Source: Candidatus Schekmanbacteria bacterium
GTDB lineage: Bacteria > Schekmanbacteria > GWA2-38-11 > J061
DNA length: 64,000 nt
Assembly (NCBI GenBank): GCA_016219965.1
Contig: JACRJM010000003.1
Location: forward strand, 442,299 to 506,298
Reading direction: 5' to 3'
In this document: positions 55,738 through 63,556 of the stretch, piece after piece
Numbering within the stretch: position 1 is the first letter of the stretch
Layout of the letters: each line of letters begins with the position of its first letter
Translations under genes and position numbers: made by a program
Notes under the pieces: generated by a model
What the model was told of the DNA's origin: nothing
The model's database searches: none
Seen by the model: only the letters and a program-made list of their open reading frames with translations

Positions 55738-56044
55738 ACAACACCACCTTTGAAGCTAAAATTGCACGCCTGCGGAAAGGATTTCTCAATCCTCCCTTTT
55801 CCAACAGATCGACTTCGCGCCCAAAGATTGCCTTTAATTCATCTTTCATATCAACAAAGGCAAATAAGCTCCAATGTGCATCATCAGAAAAACTTACCAA
55901 AACATCTATATCGCTCTTTGGATTAAAGTCATCTCTTAGAACAGAGCCGAATAGAGCAAATTCCGTAATCTTCCAACGATTACAGAACTCTGCTATTTTT
56001 TCCTTATTAAATTGGAATGAATTATTTTTAAGTTCTTCTGCCAT
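55727..56044 (-). CDS. MntA-like minimal nucleotidyltransferase antitoxin
   Basis: A 105-residue minimal nucleotidyltransferase: ALFGSVLRDDFNPKSDIDVL, the GSX10DXD core, with FSDDAHWSLFAFVD and FGREVDLLEKGGLRNPFRR-like C-terminal third catalytic Asp (EVDLL). In MntA-HepT systems it AMPylates the toxin. GGAGATGATT lies ahead of the ATG. First gene of the pair, which overlaps HepT by 11 bp. Confidence 0.9.
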   Translation of the reverse strand: MAEELKNNSFQFNKEKIAEFCNRWKITEFALFGSVLRDDFNPKSDIDVLVSFSDDAHWSLFAFVDMKDELKAIFGREVDLLEKGGLRNPFRRRAILASKVVLYAA

Positions 56045-56165
56045 CTTAAATCATCTCCTATACTTTAATTATACAGACTCTTTATGTATAATCACAAGAG
56101 AGAAATCAAAAGTCTTACACAAACGAAATGAGTTTTTTTGTTGAATTGATTATGGCATTTATTAA

Positions 56166-56226
56166 CGGCTTGGCAGGTTCCGCGGCTGGCGCCTGAAGTT
56201 TGAAGCCAGAGCGGGACTGCCAAGCC
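56166..56226. repeat. 61-bp hairpin repeat, right copy
   Basis: CGGCTTGGCAGGTTC at the left and GCCAGAGCGGGACTGCCAAG then CC at the right. Same length and orientation as the left copy. The two differ mainly in the central 15 bases. Confidence 0.85.
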
Positions 56227-56258
56227 AAGATATATTAAGATAGTATATTTAGAAAAGA

Positions 56259-57083
56259 CTAACTTTTCTTTTTCCCGAATTTCTCGTAATACTCTGCCGG
56301 TATCTTTGATGGGTCTTTGTAGATGTGAAACACACATGGATCATTTGCTGTTTTTGGCGGCTCGTGGATCCACTGGGGATGCCCGAACCATTCTATGCAC
56401 TGAATATTATTCCACACCATGCAATGTGAACAATAGGCAGGAAAATCTTCCCTGCTGTATCCAATTGGCTTGGGTGCCTTAATTCTGTAGTAATTTTTGG
56501 GTGCATCATAGGCGCCTTCTCTCAAGAGCCTTCCGCCGCTACCGCATGGGTCATGTACGAATGTGAATTTCTCATCATCTTCTATGACTTTCATCTTCCC
56601 CATATGCGTTCTTAAAAGATGGGCTGTCACTCTCACAAAATCCTCGACACTCATGTTTTCCCAGTCATCAAAGCCCTTCTTTTGCATCTCGCCGGTGTAT
56701 CTCAAGATGCCTTCAAGGCGCTCATCGCCGTAAACGCCTCCCATGTAGCTAAAGCATGCAGCCATTATATCAATGTATATGTCATGCACTACCTGATGCT
56801 GTTTTTCCCTCTGGGCAAGGAGTGCTTCAACTTCTTTTAAATTTCCCTCTTCAACCTTCTGCCTTATCTTCTCAGAGATTTTTGTCTGCTCTTCCCTGAA
56901 GACCTGCTCATTGTATTGGAGGATATATTCAACAACCTTCCGCAGTCCCTTATGCAGAAGGATGAATTCCTTTGGAAGCGCTCCGCACTCCTTTAAGGCT
57001 TTTTCCCTGTCCCCTTCCTTGAGCGCTTTTAATATTTTATCTGACTGCTTAAGCCCAAGCTCTTCAAGCTCTTTCTTATCCAT
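56259..57083 (-). CDS. Cysteine/histidine-rich protein of unknown function
   Basis: I do not recognise the family with certainty. The 274-residue product has a helical, charged N-terminal half (residues 1-130, IRQKVEEGNLKEVEALLAQR) and a C-terminal half with DPCGSGGRLLREG, YCSHCMVWNN (CXXC), CIEWFGHP and NDPCVFHIYKDP. Cysteines and histidines suggest metal or cofactor binding. The DPCxxxI end recalls L-2-amino-thiazoline-4-carboxylate hydrolase-like proteins, two of which lie in the same cluster. Last gene of the minus-strand catabolic cluster, 9 bp after the lipoyl gene. Confidence 0.65.
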   Translation of the reverse strand: MDKKELEELGLKQSDKILKALKEGDREKALKECGALPKEFILLHKGLRKVVEYILQYNEQVFREEQTKISEKIRQKVEEGNLKEVEALLAQREKQHQVVHDIYIDIMAACFSYMGGVYGDERLEGILRYTGEMQKKGFDDWENMSVEDFVRVTAHLLRTHMGKMKVIEDDEKFTFVHDPCGSGGRLLREGAYDAPKNYYRIKAPKPIGYSREDFPAYCSHCMVWNNIQCIEWFGHPQWIHEPPKTANDPCVFHIYKDPSKIPAEYYEKFGKKKS

Positions 57084-57092
57084 AAAATCAGC

Positions 57093-57332
57093 TCACCCTT
57101 CTTCAATGACTGCAAGCAGTTCGCCTACAGGATATTCTATTTCAGGCTTTGCTATTATGCTTTTCAATATTCCGCTTGCCGGGGACTCAACCTCGTATTC
57201 AACCTTCTCGGTTTCTACTACAACTATTATCTCCCCTTTTTCAACGCGGTCGCCTTCATTTTTTAACCAGCGTACAACGCTTCCCACTTCCATAGTAAGC
57301 CCGAGCTTGGGCATTGTGACATCAACAGCCAT
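57093..57332 (-). CDS. Free-standing lipoyl-domain protein
   Basis: A 79-residue single lipoyl/biotinyl domain. VTMPKLGLTMEVGSVVRWLK, GDRVEKGEIIVVVETEKVEY and the lipoyl-lysine in ETEKVEYEV, then SPASGILKSII. The sequence looks like the N-terminal lipoyl domain of an acetoin/2-oxoacid dehydrogenase E2, but no E2 catalytic domain follows. It lies 45 bp after the E1 beta gene. GGAGGAAAG precedes the ATG. Likely substrate carrier for the adjacent E1. Confidence 0.87.
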   Translation of the reverse strand: MAVDVTMPKLGLTMEVGSVVRWLKNEGDRVEKGEIIVVVETEKVEYEVESPASGILKSIIAKPEIEYPVGELLAVIEEG

Positions 57333-57377
57333 TAATACTTTCCTCCTGCTTGTTAATTAAACAATTTTAAGTTGAAC

Positions 57378-58358
57378 TTATTTTGCCTCGTAAATCCTTT
57401 TTACAGCATCAACAATGCATTTCTCTCCGGGGAGATAAAATGCCTCAAGAGGCTTGCTGAAAGGCACCGGGCAGAATGGCGCACCCACTCTTTGTACCGG
57501 CGCTTTAAGGCTCTTAAAGCCTTCTTCTGAGATTAAGGCCGAAACCTCTGCGCCGAAACCGCAGAATTTAACCTCTTCAAATGCGACAACGGCACGGCCT
57601 GTCTTTTTTACAGACTCAAGTATGATATCCGTATCAAGGGGCGAGATTGTCCGCGGGTCTATTACCTCAAGCTCAATCCCTTCTGCCGCAAGTTTTTCTG
57701 CTGCCTTTAAAGCCTGATGCACCATCCTTGATGTGGCAACAACTGTTACGTCTTTCCCCTGCCTCTTTACGTCTCCCTTCCCTATCGGTATCGTATAGTC
57801 GCCGTCGGGAGTTTCTCCTTTGAGCCCGTAAAGTGTTTTGTTCTCAATAAATATTACGGGATTGTCATCGCGTATTGCGGCTTTAAGAAGCCCTTTCACA
57901 TCATATACAGTCGAGGGCATTATGACCTTCAATCCCGGAACATGGGCAAACCATGCCTCTAAGCTTTGCGAATGCTGCGGACCTGCGCTAAGTCCGGCTC
58001 CGCACTGAGTTCTTATAACGAGCGGCAGCTTGGGTTTTCCGCCGAACATATATCTTATTTTTGCAGCCTGATTTACAATCTGGTCCATTGCGACAGTAAT
58101 AAAATCCATGAACATTATCTCAACAACAGGACGCAGCCCTGTAAGTGCTGCCCCTATGGCAAGCCCAACGATCCCTGACTCTTCAATAGGAGTGTCAATG
58201 ACGCGGCTCGCACCAAACTGCTCAACCAATCCTCTTGTAGCGCTGAAAGATCCTCCGGCAAGCGCCACATCTTCTCCTGCAATAAAAACCGAGCTGTCTC
58301 TTTCCATCTCTTCTTTTAAGGCATCATTTACTGCGCGTACATATCTGGTTTCAGCCAT
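57378..58358 (-). CDS. 2-Oxoacid/acetoin dehydrogenase E1 beta subunit
   Basis: A 326-residue transketolase-like E1 beta. RYVRAVNDALKEEMERDSSV and FIAGEDVALAGGSFSATRGL open it; VEIMFMDFITVAMDQIVNQA, GAGLSAGPQHSQSLEAWFAH and EVIDPRTISPLDTDIILESV are family signatures. With the alpha subunit it forms a TPP heterotetramer that decarboxylates a 2-oxo acid or cleaves acetoin. It begins 19 bp after the alpha gene. GGAGGAAAG ahead of ATG 58358. Substrate unknown. Confidence 0.94.
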   Translation of the reverse strand: MAETRYVRAVNDALKEEMERDSSVFIAGEDVALAGGSFSATRGLVEQFGASRVIDTPIEESGIVGLAIGAALTGLRPVVEIMFMDFITVAMDQIVNQAAKIRYMFGGKPKLPLVIRTQCGAGLSAGPQHSQSLEAWFAHVPGLKVIMPSTVYDVKGLLKAAIRDDNPVIFIENKTLYGLKGETPDGDYTIPIGKGDVKRQGKDVTVVATSRMVHQALKAAEKLAAEGIELEVIDPRTISPLDTDIILESVKKTGRAVVAFEEVKFCGFGAEVSALISEEGFKSLKAPVQRVGAPFCPVPFSKPLEAFYLPGEKCIVDAVKRIYEAK

Positions 58359-58377
58359 CGCTCTTTCCTCCGCAGCT

Positions 58378-59343
58378 TTACACGTAAACGTCTTTTAGCG
58401 CTTCCTCGATCTCAGGGAGCGGACTGTTCTTTGCATATTCAAGCGTCTCATCGATGAGTGCAGCTATTTCAGCGTCTATCTTTGCCGCGCTCTCCTCTGT
58501 GAGGATCTTATTCTCAATGAGTTTTTTCCTGTATCTTGGGATAGCATCCTTGGATGCTAAGGCATCGAGTTCCTCTTTTGGCCTGTATTTCTGGGGGTCT
58601 CCTTCATAGTGTCCCCTGAATCTGGTTGTCATGCATTCAAGGAGCGTCGGTCCCTCCCCCTTTCTTGCCCTTGCGGCGGCTCTTTCCATACCAGCAAGAA
58701 CTGCCTCAGGATCATTTCCGTCAACTATCTCTGATGCCACGTTCCCGTAAGCCTTTGCCCTCTGGGAAACATTCTCAATATCCATGTGTATAGGCTTTGG
58801 TGAGAATTCTGCCCAGCCATTGTTCTCGCATACAAAAATTATTGGAAGGCTCCAGATAGAAGCCATATTAAGGGCTCCGTGAAATGTCCCTTCCCCTGTT
58901 GCTCCATCGCCGAAGAAAGATACGGCAACCTGCCCGCTCTTCCGGTATTTTGCACTGAAAGCAGCGCCCACAGCTATCGGTATTCCCCCGCCAACTATAC
59001 CGTTTGCGCCTAATATCCCAACATCCATTGTGGCAAGGTGCATTGAGCCCCCCTTCCCCTTGCAAAATCCTGTCGCCCTTCCGAATATCTCAGCCATCAT
59101 TGATTTGATGTCTGCGCCCTTTGCTATGCATTGCCCGTGACCTCTATGTGTCGTCAATATGTAGTCATCTTTTTTTAACGCATGGCAGGCTCCGGCAGAT
59201 ACAGCCTCCTGCCCGATGCTTAAGTGAATAAAGCCGGGTATCTGACCTGCAAGAAAATTTTCTGAGACTTTTTCCTCGAACTTCCTGATCTTCACCATCG
59301 TCCTGTACAGGGCGAGCCGGGTATCATTATCTATCTGTGCCAT
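58378..59343 (-). CDS. 2-Oxoacid/acetoin dehydrogenase E1 alpha subunit
   Basis: A 321-residue E1 alpha. The TPP-binding motif is FFGDGATGEGTFHGALNMAS with IWSLPIIFVCENNGWAEFSP. HLSIGQEAVSAGACHALKK and THRGHGQCIAKG are family blocks; EGPTLLECMTTRFRGHYEGD is the phosphorylation-loop region. It works with the E1 beta encoded immediately downstream. AAGGAG precedes the ATG at 59343. Both E1 subunits match AcoA/AcoB and PdhA/PdhB about equally well; the substrate is open. Confidence 0.94.
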   Translation of the reverse strand: MAQIDNDTRLALYRTMVKIRKFEEKVSENFLAGQIPGFIHLSIGQEAVSAGACHALKKDDYILTTHRGHGQCIAKGADIKSMMAEIFGRATGFCKGKGGSMHLATMDVGILGANGIVGGGIPIAVGAAFSAKYRKSGQVAVSFFGDGATGEGTFHGALNMASIWSLPIIFVCENNGWAEFSPKPIHMDIENVSQRAKAYGNVASEIVDGNDPEAVLAGMERAAARARKGEGPTLLECMTTRFRGHYEGDPQKYRPKEELDALASKDAIPRYRKKLIENKILTEESAAKIDAEIAALIDETLEYAKNSPLPEIEEALKDVYV

Positions 59344-59357
59344 TCTCGGTCTCCTTT

Positions 59358-60140
59358 TTACTTTCCCTTGAATTGGGGCTTTCTCTTTTCAAGAAATGCG
59401 CTTAGTCCCTCGTTGCGGTCTGAAGTGGCATAATTTACAAGCCATGCATCTGCCTCGTATTTTTGCCCCTGGTCTAAAGACATGTTAAGCCCTTCATTTA
59501 TTGATTTCTTGGATTGCAAAACTGCTATGGGGCTGTTGTTTAATATTTTCTTCGCTATCTTTTTGCATGTTGGTATAAGCTCTTCAGGAGGAACGACCTT
59601 ATTTACAAGCCCTATCTTTTCAGCTTCTGCAGCCTGTATCATCTCACCCGTGAAGATATAATATTTTGCCCTTCCCTTTCCTATCAATCTTGAAAGCCTC
59701 TGTGTGCCCCCCCATCCTGCTATCAATCCTACCGAGACTTCGGGGAGTCCGAGCATTGCTTTTTCCGATGCGATACGAAGATCAAATCCCATTGCTATCT
59801 CGGTCCCGCCGCCTAAGGCAAATCCATTTATGGCTGCGATTGTGAGCTTGCTGCTTCTTTCAATGTCAGATATCACCCGCTGGCCAGTGGCTACGAACTT
59901 ATGCGCCTCGTCCATGGAGAGGGCGTTCATTGCGGCAATGTCGCCTCCTGCTATGAAAGCCTTTTCGCCGGCGCCTGTAAGGATTATTGCCCTTACATCG
60001 CTTCTCTCTTCAAGCTCCCTGAAAAGAACGCCGGCTTCCTTTATTACATTGAAATCTACTGCATTCAAAACTTTAGGGCGGTTGATAGTAACAAGGGCTA
60101 TCTCTTCTTCAACCTCAACAAGAAAGTATTCCCATCCCAT
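59358..60140 (-). CDS. Enoyl-CoA hydratase/isomerase (crotonase)
   Basis: A 260-residue crotonase. VALVTINRPKVLNAVDFN-like (EIALVTINRPKVLNAVDFNV), KAFIAGGDIAAMNAL for the oxyanion hole, INGFALGGGTEIAMGFDLRI with one catalytic Glu, and LPEVSVGLIAGWGGTQRLSR with the second. It hydrates 2-enoyl-CoA. 14 bp upstream of the E1 alpha gene and 46 bp downstream of the acyl-CoA dehydrogenase, which makes the substrate. The acyl chain type is unknown. Confidence 0.95.
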   Translation of the reverse strand: MGWEYFLVEVEEEIALVTINRPKVLNAVDFNVIKEAGVLFRELEERSDVRAIILTGAGEKAFIAGGDIAAMNALSMDEAHKFVATGQRVISDIERSSKLTIAAINGFALGGGTEIAMGFDLRIASEKAMLGLPEVSVGLIAGWGGTQRLSRLIGKGRAKYYIFTGEMIQAAEAEKIGLVNKVVPPEELIPTCKKIAKKILNNSPIAVLQSKKSINEGLNMSLDQGQKYEADAWLVNYATSDRNEGLSAFLEKRKPQFKGK

Positions 60141-60186
60141 GATCAGTTACCCTCATAATTTTAAGTTAAAATAATCTTAACAGTTA

Positions 60187-61335
60187 TTAACAGCCAATAA
60201 GCCTTGCTATGATCATTCTCTGTATCTCGTTTGTTCCCTCACCAATTGTCAGGATCTTTGAATCCCTGTAGAACCTTGATATGGCATACTCTTCAGTGTA
60301 ACCATAGCCGCCGTGCACCTGCACTGCCTGCTCTGCCACTCTTACGGCAACCTCTGAGGCATAGGTTTTTGCCATAGCGGCTTCTTTTGCATAGGGAAGA
60401 TTGTTGTCTCTGAGCCATGCTGCCTTGTAAGTTAACAACCTTGCACATTCTGTCTGCATTGCCATGTCTGCAAGCTTGAACTGTATTGCCTGGTTCTTGC
60501 ATATGGGCTGGCCGAACTGAACCCTATTCTGGCTGTGAGAAATAGCAAGCTCCATTGCCCTTTGGGCAAGACCTACTGAAAGCGCTGCAATGCTGATTCT
60601 TCCAACATCCAGGACTTCCATGAAATGTTTTAAGCCGTCTCCAACCTGTCCTAAGAGGTTTTCTTTCGGAATATGGCAGTCTTCGAATATAAGCTCTCTT
60701 GTGTCAACGCAGTTCCAGCCGATTTTTTCATACCTTTTCCCGATGGTGAAACCGGGAGTATCCTTGGGAATGATAATGGCGCTGAATTGTTTTCTCCCCT
60801 TGGCATCAAGCCCTGTTATGGCAAGTATTACAACTCCGTAACTTAAAGGCGTTCCGACATTGGTGATAAAACATTTTGTCCCGTTGATTACCCATTCATT
60901 GCCTACAAGCTCTGCCTTGGTTGCAATGCCGCGTGCATCAGAGCCTGCATTTGCTTCGGTAAGGCCGAAGGCACCAAGTATCTCGCCCTTTGCAAGGCGT
61001 TTTAAATATTTTTCCTTCTGGTCAGGTGTGCCAAAATATACGAATGGCACTGAGCCGATTGTTATGTGAGCATTCCATGTAGCGGCAATCGACTGGTCGG
61101 CTCTTGCTATCTCCTCCATTGCAGCAACGTATGAAACCGTGCCCACATTTGCTCCGCCAAATTCTTCAGGGATAAGGAGTCCCATAAGGTCAAGCTCTGC
61201 CATCTTCTTAAACACCTGGGTCGGGAATTCATGGTTTTTATACCAGTGCTCGGCATTGGGCATGATCTCTTTTTCAGCAAAACTTCTGCACATATCCTTC
61301 AGCATCTCTTGTTCTTCAGTGAGCTTGAAATCCAT
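60187..61335 (-). CDS. Acyl-CoA dehydrogenase
   Basis: A 382-residue FAD enzyme. FKLTEEQEMLKDMCRSFAEK, GAFGLTEANAGSDARG and WVINGTKCFITNVG are the FAD/substrate blocks; YGYTEEYAISRFYRDSKILT and the catalytic glutamate region GEGTNEIQRMIIARL close it. Length and the last motif fit short/branched-chain enzymes. Electrons go to ETF (not here). Starts with AAGGAG ahead of ATG 61335. Part of the cluster with the enoyl-CoA hydratase, so a beta-oxidation-like step is encoded. Confidence 0.95.
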   Translation of the reverse strand: MDFKLTEEQEMLKDMCRSFAEKEIMPNAEHWYKNHEFPTQVFKKMAELDLMGLLIPEEFGGANVGTVSYVAAMEEIARADQSIAATWNAHITIGSVPFVYFGTPDQKEKYLKRLAKGEILGAFGLTEANAGSDARGIATKAELVGNEWVINGTKCFITNVGTPLSYGVVILAITGLDAKGRKQFSAIIIPKDTPGFTIGKRYEKIGWNCVDTRELIFEDCHIPKENLLGQVGDGLKHFMEVLDVGRISIAALSVGLAQRAMELAISHSQNRVQFGQPICKNQAIQFKLADMAMQTECARLLTYKAAWLRDNNLPYAKEAAMAKTYASEVAVRVAEQAVQVHGGYGYTEEYAISRFYRDSKILTIGEGTNEIQRMIIARLIGC

Positions 61336-61394
61336 AGTAAGACTCCTTCTGCGTTTATTGATTACGTTATGCTAATGGTTTATTCAGTACAAAT

Positions 61395-61964
61395 TTATTT
61401 CTTAGTGCAAGTTACCTTGCAGGAAGAACCGCCGCGGCACATTGCGGATTCGAGTTTTACATTCACCTTCCCTTTTAATGGTGTCTGGTCAACAATTCCG
61501 TTTATGAAGGCTTCGGTGCAATGATAAACAGACTCGAAATAGTTGTCTTCCTTTGGGACACCGAATGTCTGCTGCGCAACATCAACGAAAGCACAGATGG
61601 TTATCTCGCCGTCCAGCTTGTTTGCGTCTGCTGACTTGGTATTGAAGTTGCAGAATCTCTGCTTCTGGCAGAATTCTATTACCTTTGCCAAATCTGAAAG
61701 TGATGCGATTTCTCCGATTTTAAGAACGCTTTTCGCGGTCTTTACCCAAACAGGCGGATACTGCTTCCAGAGATTCTGATGCAGTTCCTGCGCCTTTTCC
61801 TTGCTTACCGCTTTTCCCATTCCGCTGTAGAGGAAATAATCAACAGCTATGAAACTGTTGAAATTGCTTCTTCCCTGTTCCTCAATTGAACGGTTGATTC
61901 TCTTTAATGCGCCAAACAGGGGTTCTTCACCCTGCGGTTTTTTATCCGGTTCAAAATATCTCAT
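61395..61964 (-). CDS. Cysteine-rich ATC-hydrolase-like protein, paralog 1
   Basis: A 189-residue soluble protein. I see the pattern of the L-2-amino-thiazoline-4-carboxylic acid hydrolase-like family: ENYFESVYHCTEAFINGIVD-like (EDNYFESVYHCTEAFINGIV), LKGKVNVKLESAMCRGGSSC and VTCTKK. A helical N-terminal half (NFNSFIAVDYFLYSGMG). It is a paralog of the next gene by its C-terminal pattern (C-R-G-x2-C-x-V). Real substrate unknown in this setting. GGGGAGG lies ahead of the ATG. It is 21 bp downstream of its paralog. Confidence 0.68.
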   Translation of the reverse strand: MRYFEPDKKPQGEEPLFGALKRINRSIEEQGRSNFNSFIAVDYFLYSGMGKAVSKEKAQELHQNLWKQYPPVWVKTAKSVLKIGEIASLSDLAKVIEFCQKQRFCNFNTKSADANKLDGEITICAFVDVAQQTFGVPKEDNYFESVYHCTEAFINGIVDQTPLKGKVNVKLESAMCRGGSSCKVTCTKK

Positions 61965-61985
61965 TTTATATTTTCCTCCCCATTA

Positions 61986-62543
61986 TTATTTTTTACGTGC
62001 ATAAACCCTGCATACATCCGTGCAGCCGTCCCTGCAGAGGAAAAGATCCTGATCTGCATCAACTTTATCTTTCATCCCTGCAAGCTCGACCAGTTTCCAG
62101 ACGAACCTGCGCGACAGCTCTGCTTCCTGCTTGTAGTAGTCGAGCCTGTCCATGTGATTGTCCGTGGGACCGTATTCAGGGTTGGGGCAGAAATCTATAA
62201 TCCCAACATGGCTGTCTGCTGTATTTTCCTTGAGGTTGTAGATGCAAGGGTATGCAAGCCAGCAGTACTGGAATATCTTGCCAAGTGTGGGTATGTCTTT
62301 TACTTCGTCTATCTTTAAAACCTGTTTTGCCTGTACAAATGAAACTTCTGCGAGCCCTTCCCATACTTTCCAGTAAAGGTCGAGGGCATCTTTGGGACCA
62401 AGTGCAGCCTTCAATGTTCTCCATATGTAATAAACATGGGAGAAGATCGCCCTTGTTGCATCGAGGCAGAAATCTTCAAAATTATCCCTGCCTGTTTCCT
62501 TCATATATTTGACCGGAAGGTCAACTGGTTGTTTCTCAGCCAT
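61986..62543 (-). CDS. Cysteine-rich ATC-hydrolase-like protein, paralog 2
   Basis: A 185-residue relative of the gene at 61395. Shared landmarks are NFEDFCLDATRAIFSHVYYI, QAKQVLKIDEVKDIPTLGKI, FQYCWLAYPCIYNLKE-like middle and the end DLFLCRDGCTDVCRVYARKK. I start at the ATG 62543 because GGAGG lies 6 nt upstream; an earlier ATG at 62555 precedes that ribosome site. Tandem duplication of a hydrolase-like family inside a catabolic cluster suggests a two-subunit enzyme or two related substrates. Confidence 0.68.
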   Translation of the reverse strand: MAEKQPVDLPVKYMKETGRDNFEDFCLDATRAIFSHVYYIWRTLKAALGPKDALDLYWKVWEGLAEVSFVQAKQVLKIDEVKDIPTLGKIFQYCWLAYPCIYNLKENTADSHVGIIDFCPNPEYGPTDNHMDRLDYYKQEAELSRRFVWKLVELAGMKDKVDADQDLFLCRDGCTDVCRVYARKK

Positions 62544-62595
62544 AACTTCCTCCATTATATTGTTAACGCTTTCCTTGGATTAGATTATAAGTTCC

Positions 62596-63540
62596 CTATT
62601 TTTTTTCCGGGGGCTTGTAGCCAAGGAGATTGTCATATACATCTGTTCTTCTGTCTGTAAACGGATTGTTAAAATCTGACCAGTGGCGGTACCTTGCAAT
62701 CATGAGGTTTATCTCAGCGATGACCACCTCTGGCTTGTCAAACGATGCGGGACCACTGACAAAATTGCCGGCAGTGTCGATTACGCAACTGTTTCCAAGA
62801 TAAGTGCATCCCCTTTCAACTCCTATGCGGTCGGCGCAGATGGTGAACACACTGCTCATCAGAGAAAGAGCGCTTGCCGTATAGGCAGCCGCCGGTTTTT
62901 CAGGAGTCTGGATTCCGGGCACGATTACCCAATTAGTAGAATCACAGATAATGTCAACCCCCTGTGCCATATAAATACGAGTCACTTCAGGGAACCATCC
63001 ATCGTAGCAGATCCTGCATCCGATTTTTCCAAAGGGGAGCTCAAATACGGGATAGCCGACATCACCGGGGGTAAACCACAGCTTCTCCTCGTTCCAGAGA
63101 TGGGTCTTTCTGTACCTGCCGATAAATCCTTCAGGCCCGAAAACCGCGACAGCATTATAAAGCCTGTTCTCTTCGCGCTCAGTAATGCCTGCACAGATAT
63201 AGATATCCCATTCCTTCGCAGCCTTCGCCCATGCCTTTGATGTAGGGCCGTCAGGTACCTGCTCGGCGCAGGCAAATGCCTCTGCCCTTGAATTATATAT
63301 ATAACCAGTGTTGCAAAGTTCAGGAAGGACTGCGAGCTTTACTCCTTTTTTTGCCGCTTCTTTTATGAGCCTTAGAGATTCGTTAACATTCTTTTCCCTG
63401 TTTCCAATTTCAGGCTCCATCTGAAGGGCTGCCACTTTTACAAGGCTTTCCTTCCCCTTATCCCTTGCTCCGGGATATTCAGGCACAGGACAGCAGGCAG
63501 GTATTTTTACTTTCTGCGCAGGCTTACTTTCTTTAACCAT
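62596..63540 (-). CDS. Nitrilase-superfamily amidohydrolase
   Basis: A 314-residue carbon-nitrogen hydrolase. The Glu-Lys-Cys triad is in LPELCNTGY, YRKTHLW and GCRICYDGWFPEV. KVAALQMEPEIGNREKNVNE and GRYRKTHLWNEEKLWFTPGD are family blocks. A proline- and lysine-rich N-terminal extension of about 35 residues (KESKPAQKVKIPACCPVPEY) precedes the fold. It cleaves an amide or carbamoyl bond. Position in the CoA cluster suggests it releases an acid that later steps activate; inference only. GGAGG ahead of the ATG. Confidence 0.9.
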   Translation of the reverse strand: MVKESKPAQKVKIPACCPVPEYPGARDKGKESLVKVAALQMEPEIGNREKNVNESLRLIKEAAKKGVKLAVLPELCNTGYIYNSRAEAFACAEQVPDGPTSKAWAKAAKEWDIYICAGITEREENRLYNAVAVFGPEGFIGRYRKTHLWNEEKLWFTPGDVGYPVFELPFGKIGCRICYDGWFPEVTRIYMAQGVDIICDSTNWVIVPGIQTPEKPAAAYTASALSLMSSVFTICADRIGVERGCTYLGNSCVIDTAGNFVSGPASFDKPEVVIAEINLMIARYRHWSDFNNPFTDRRTDVYDNLLGYKPPEKK

Positions 63541-63556
63541 TTAATCCTCCTTAGCT

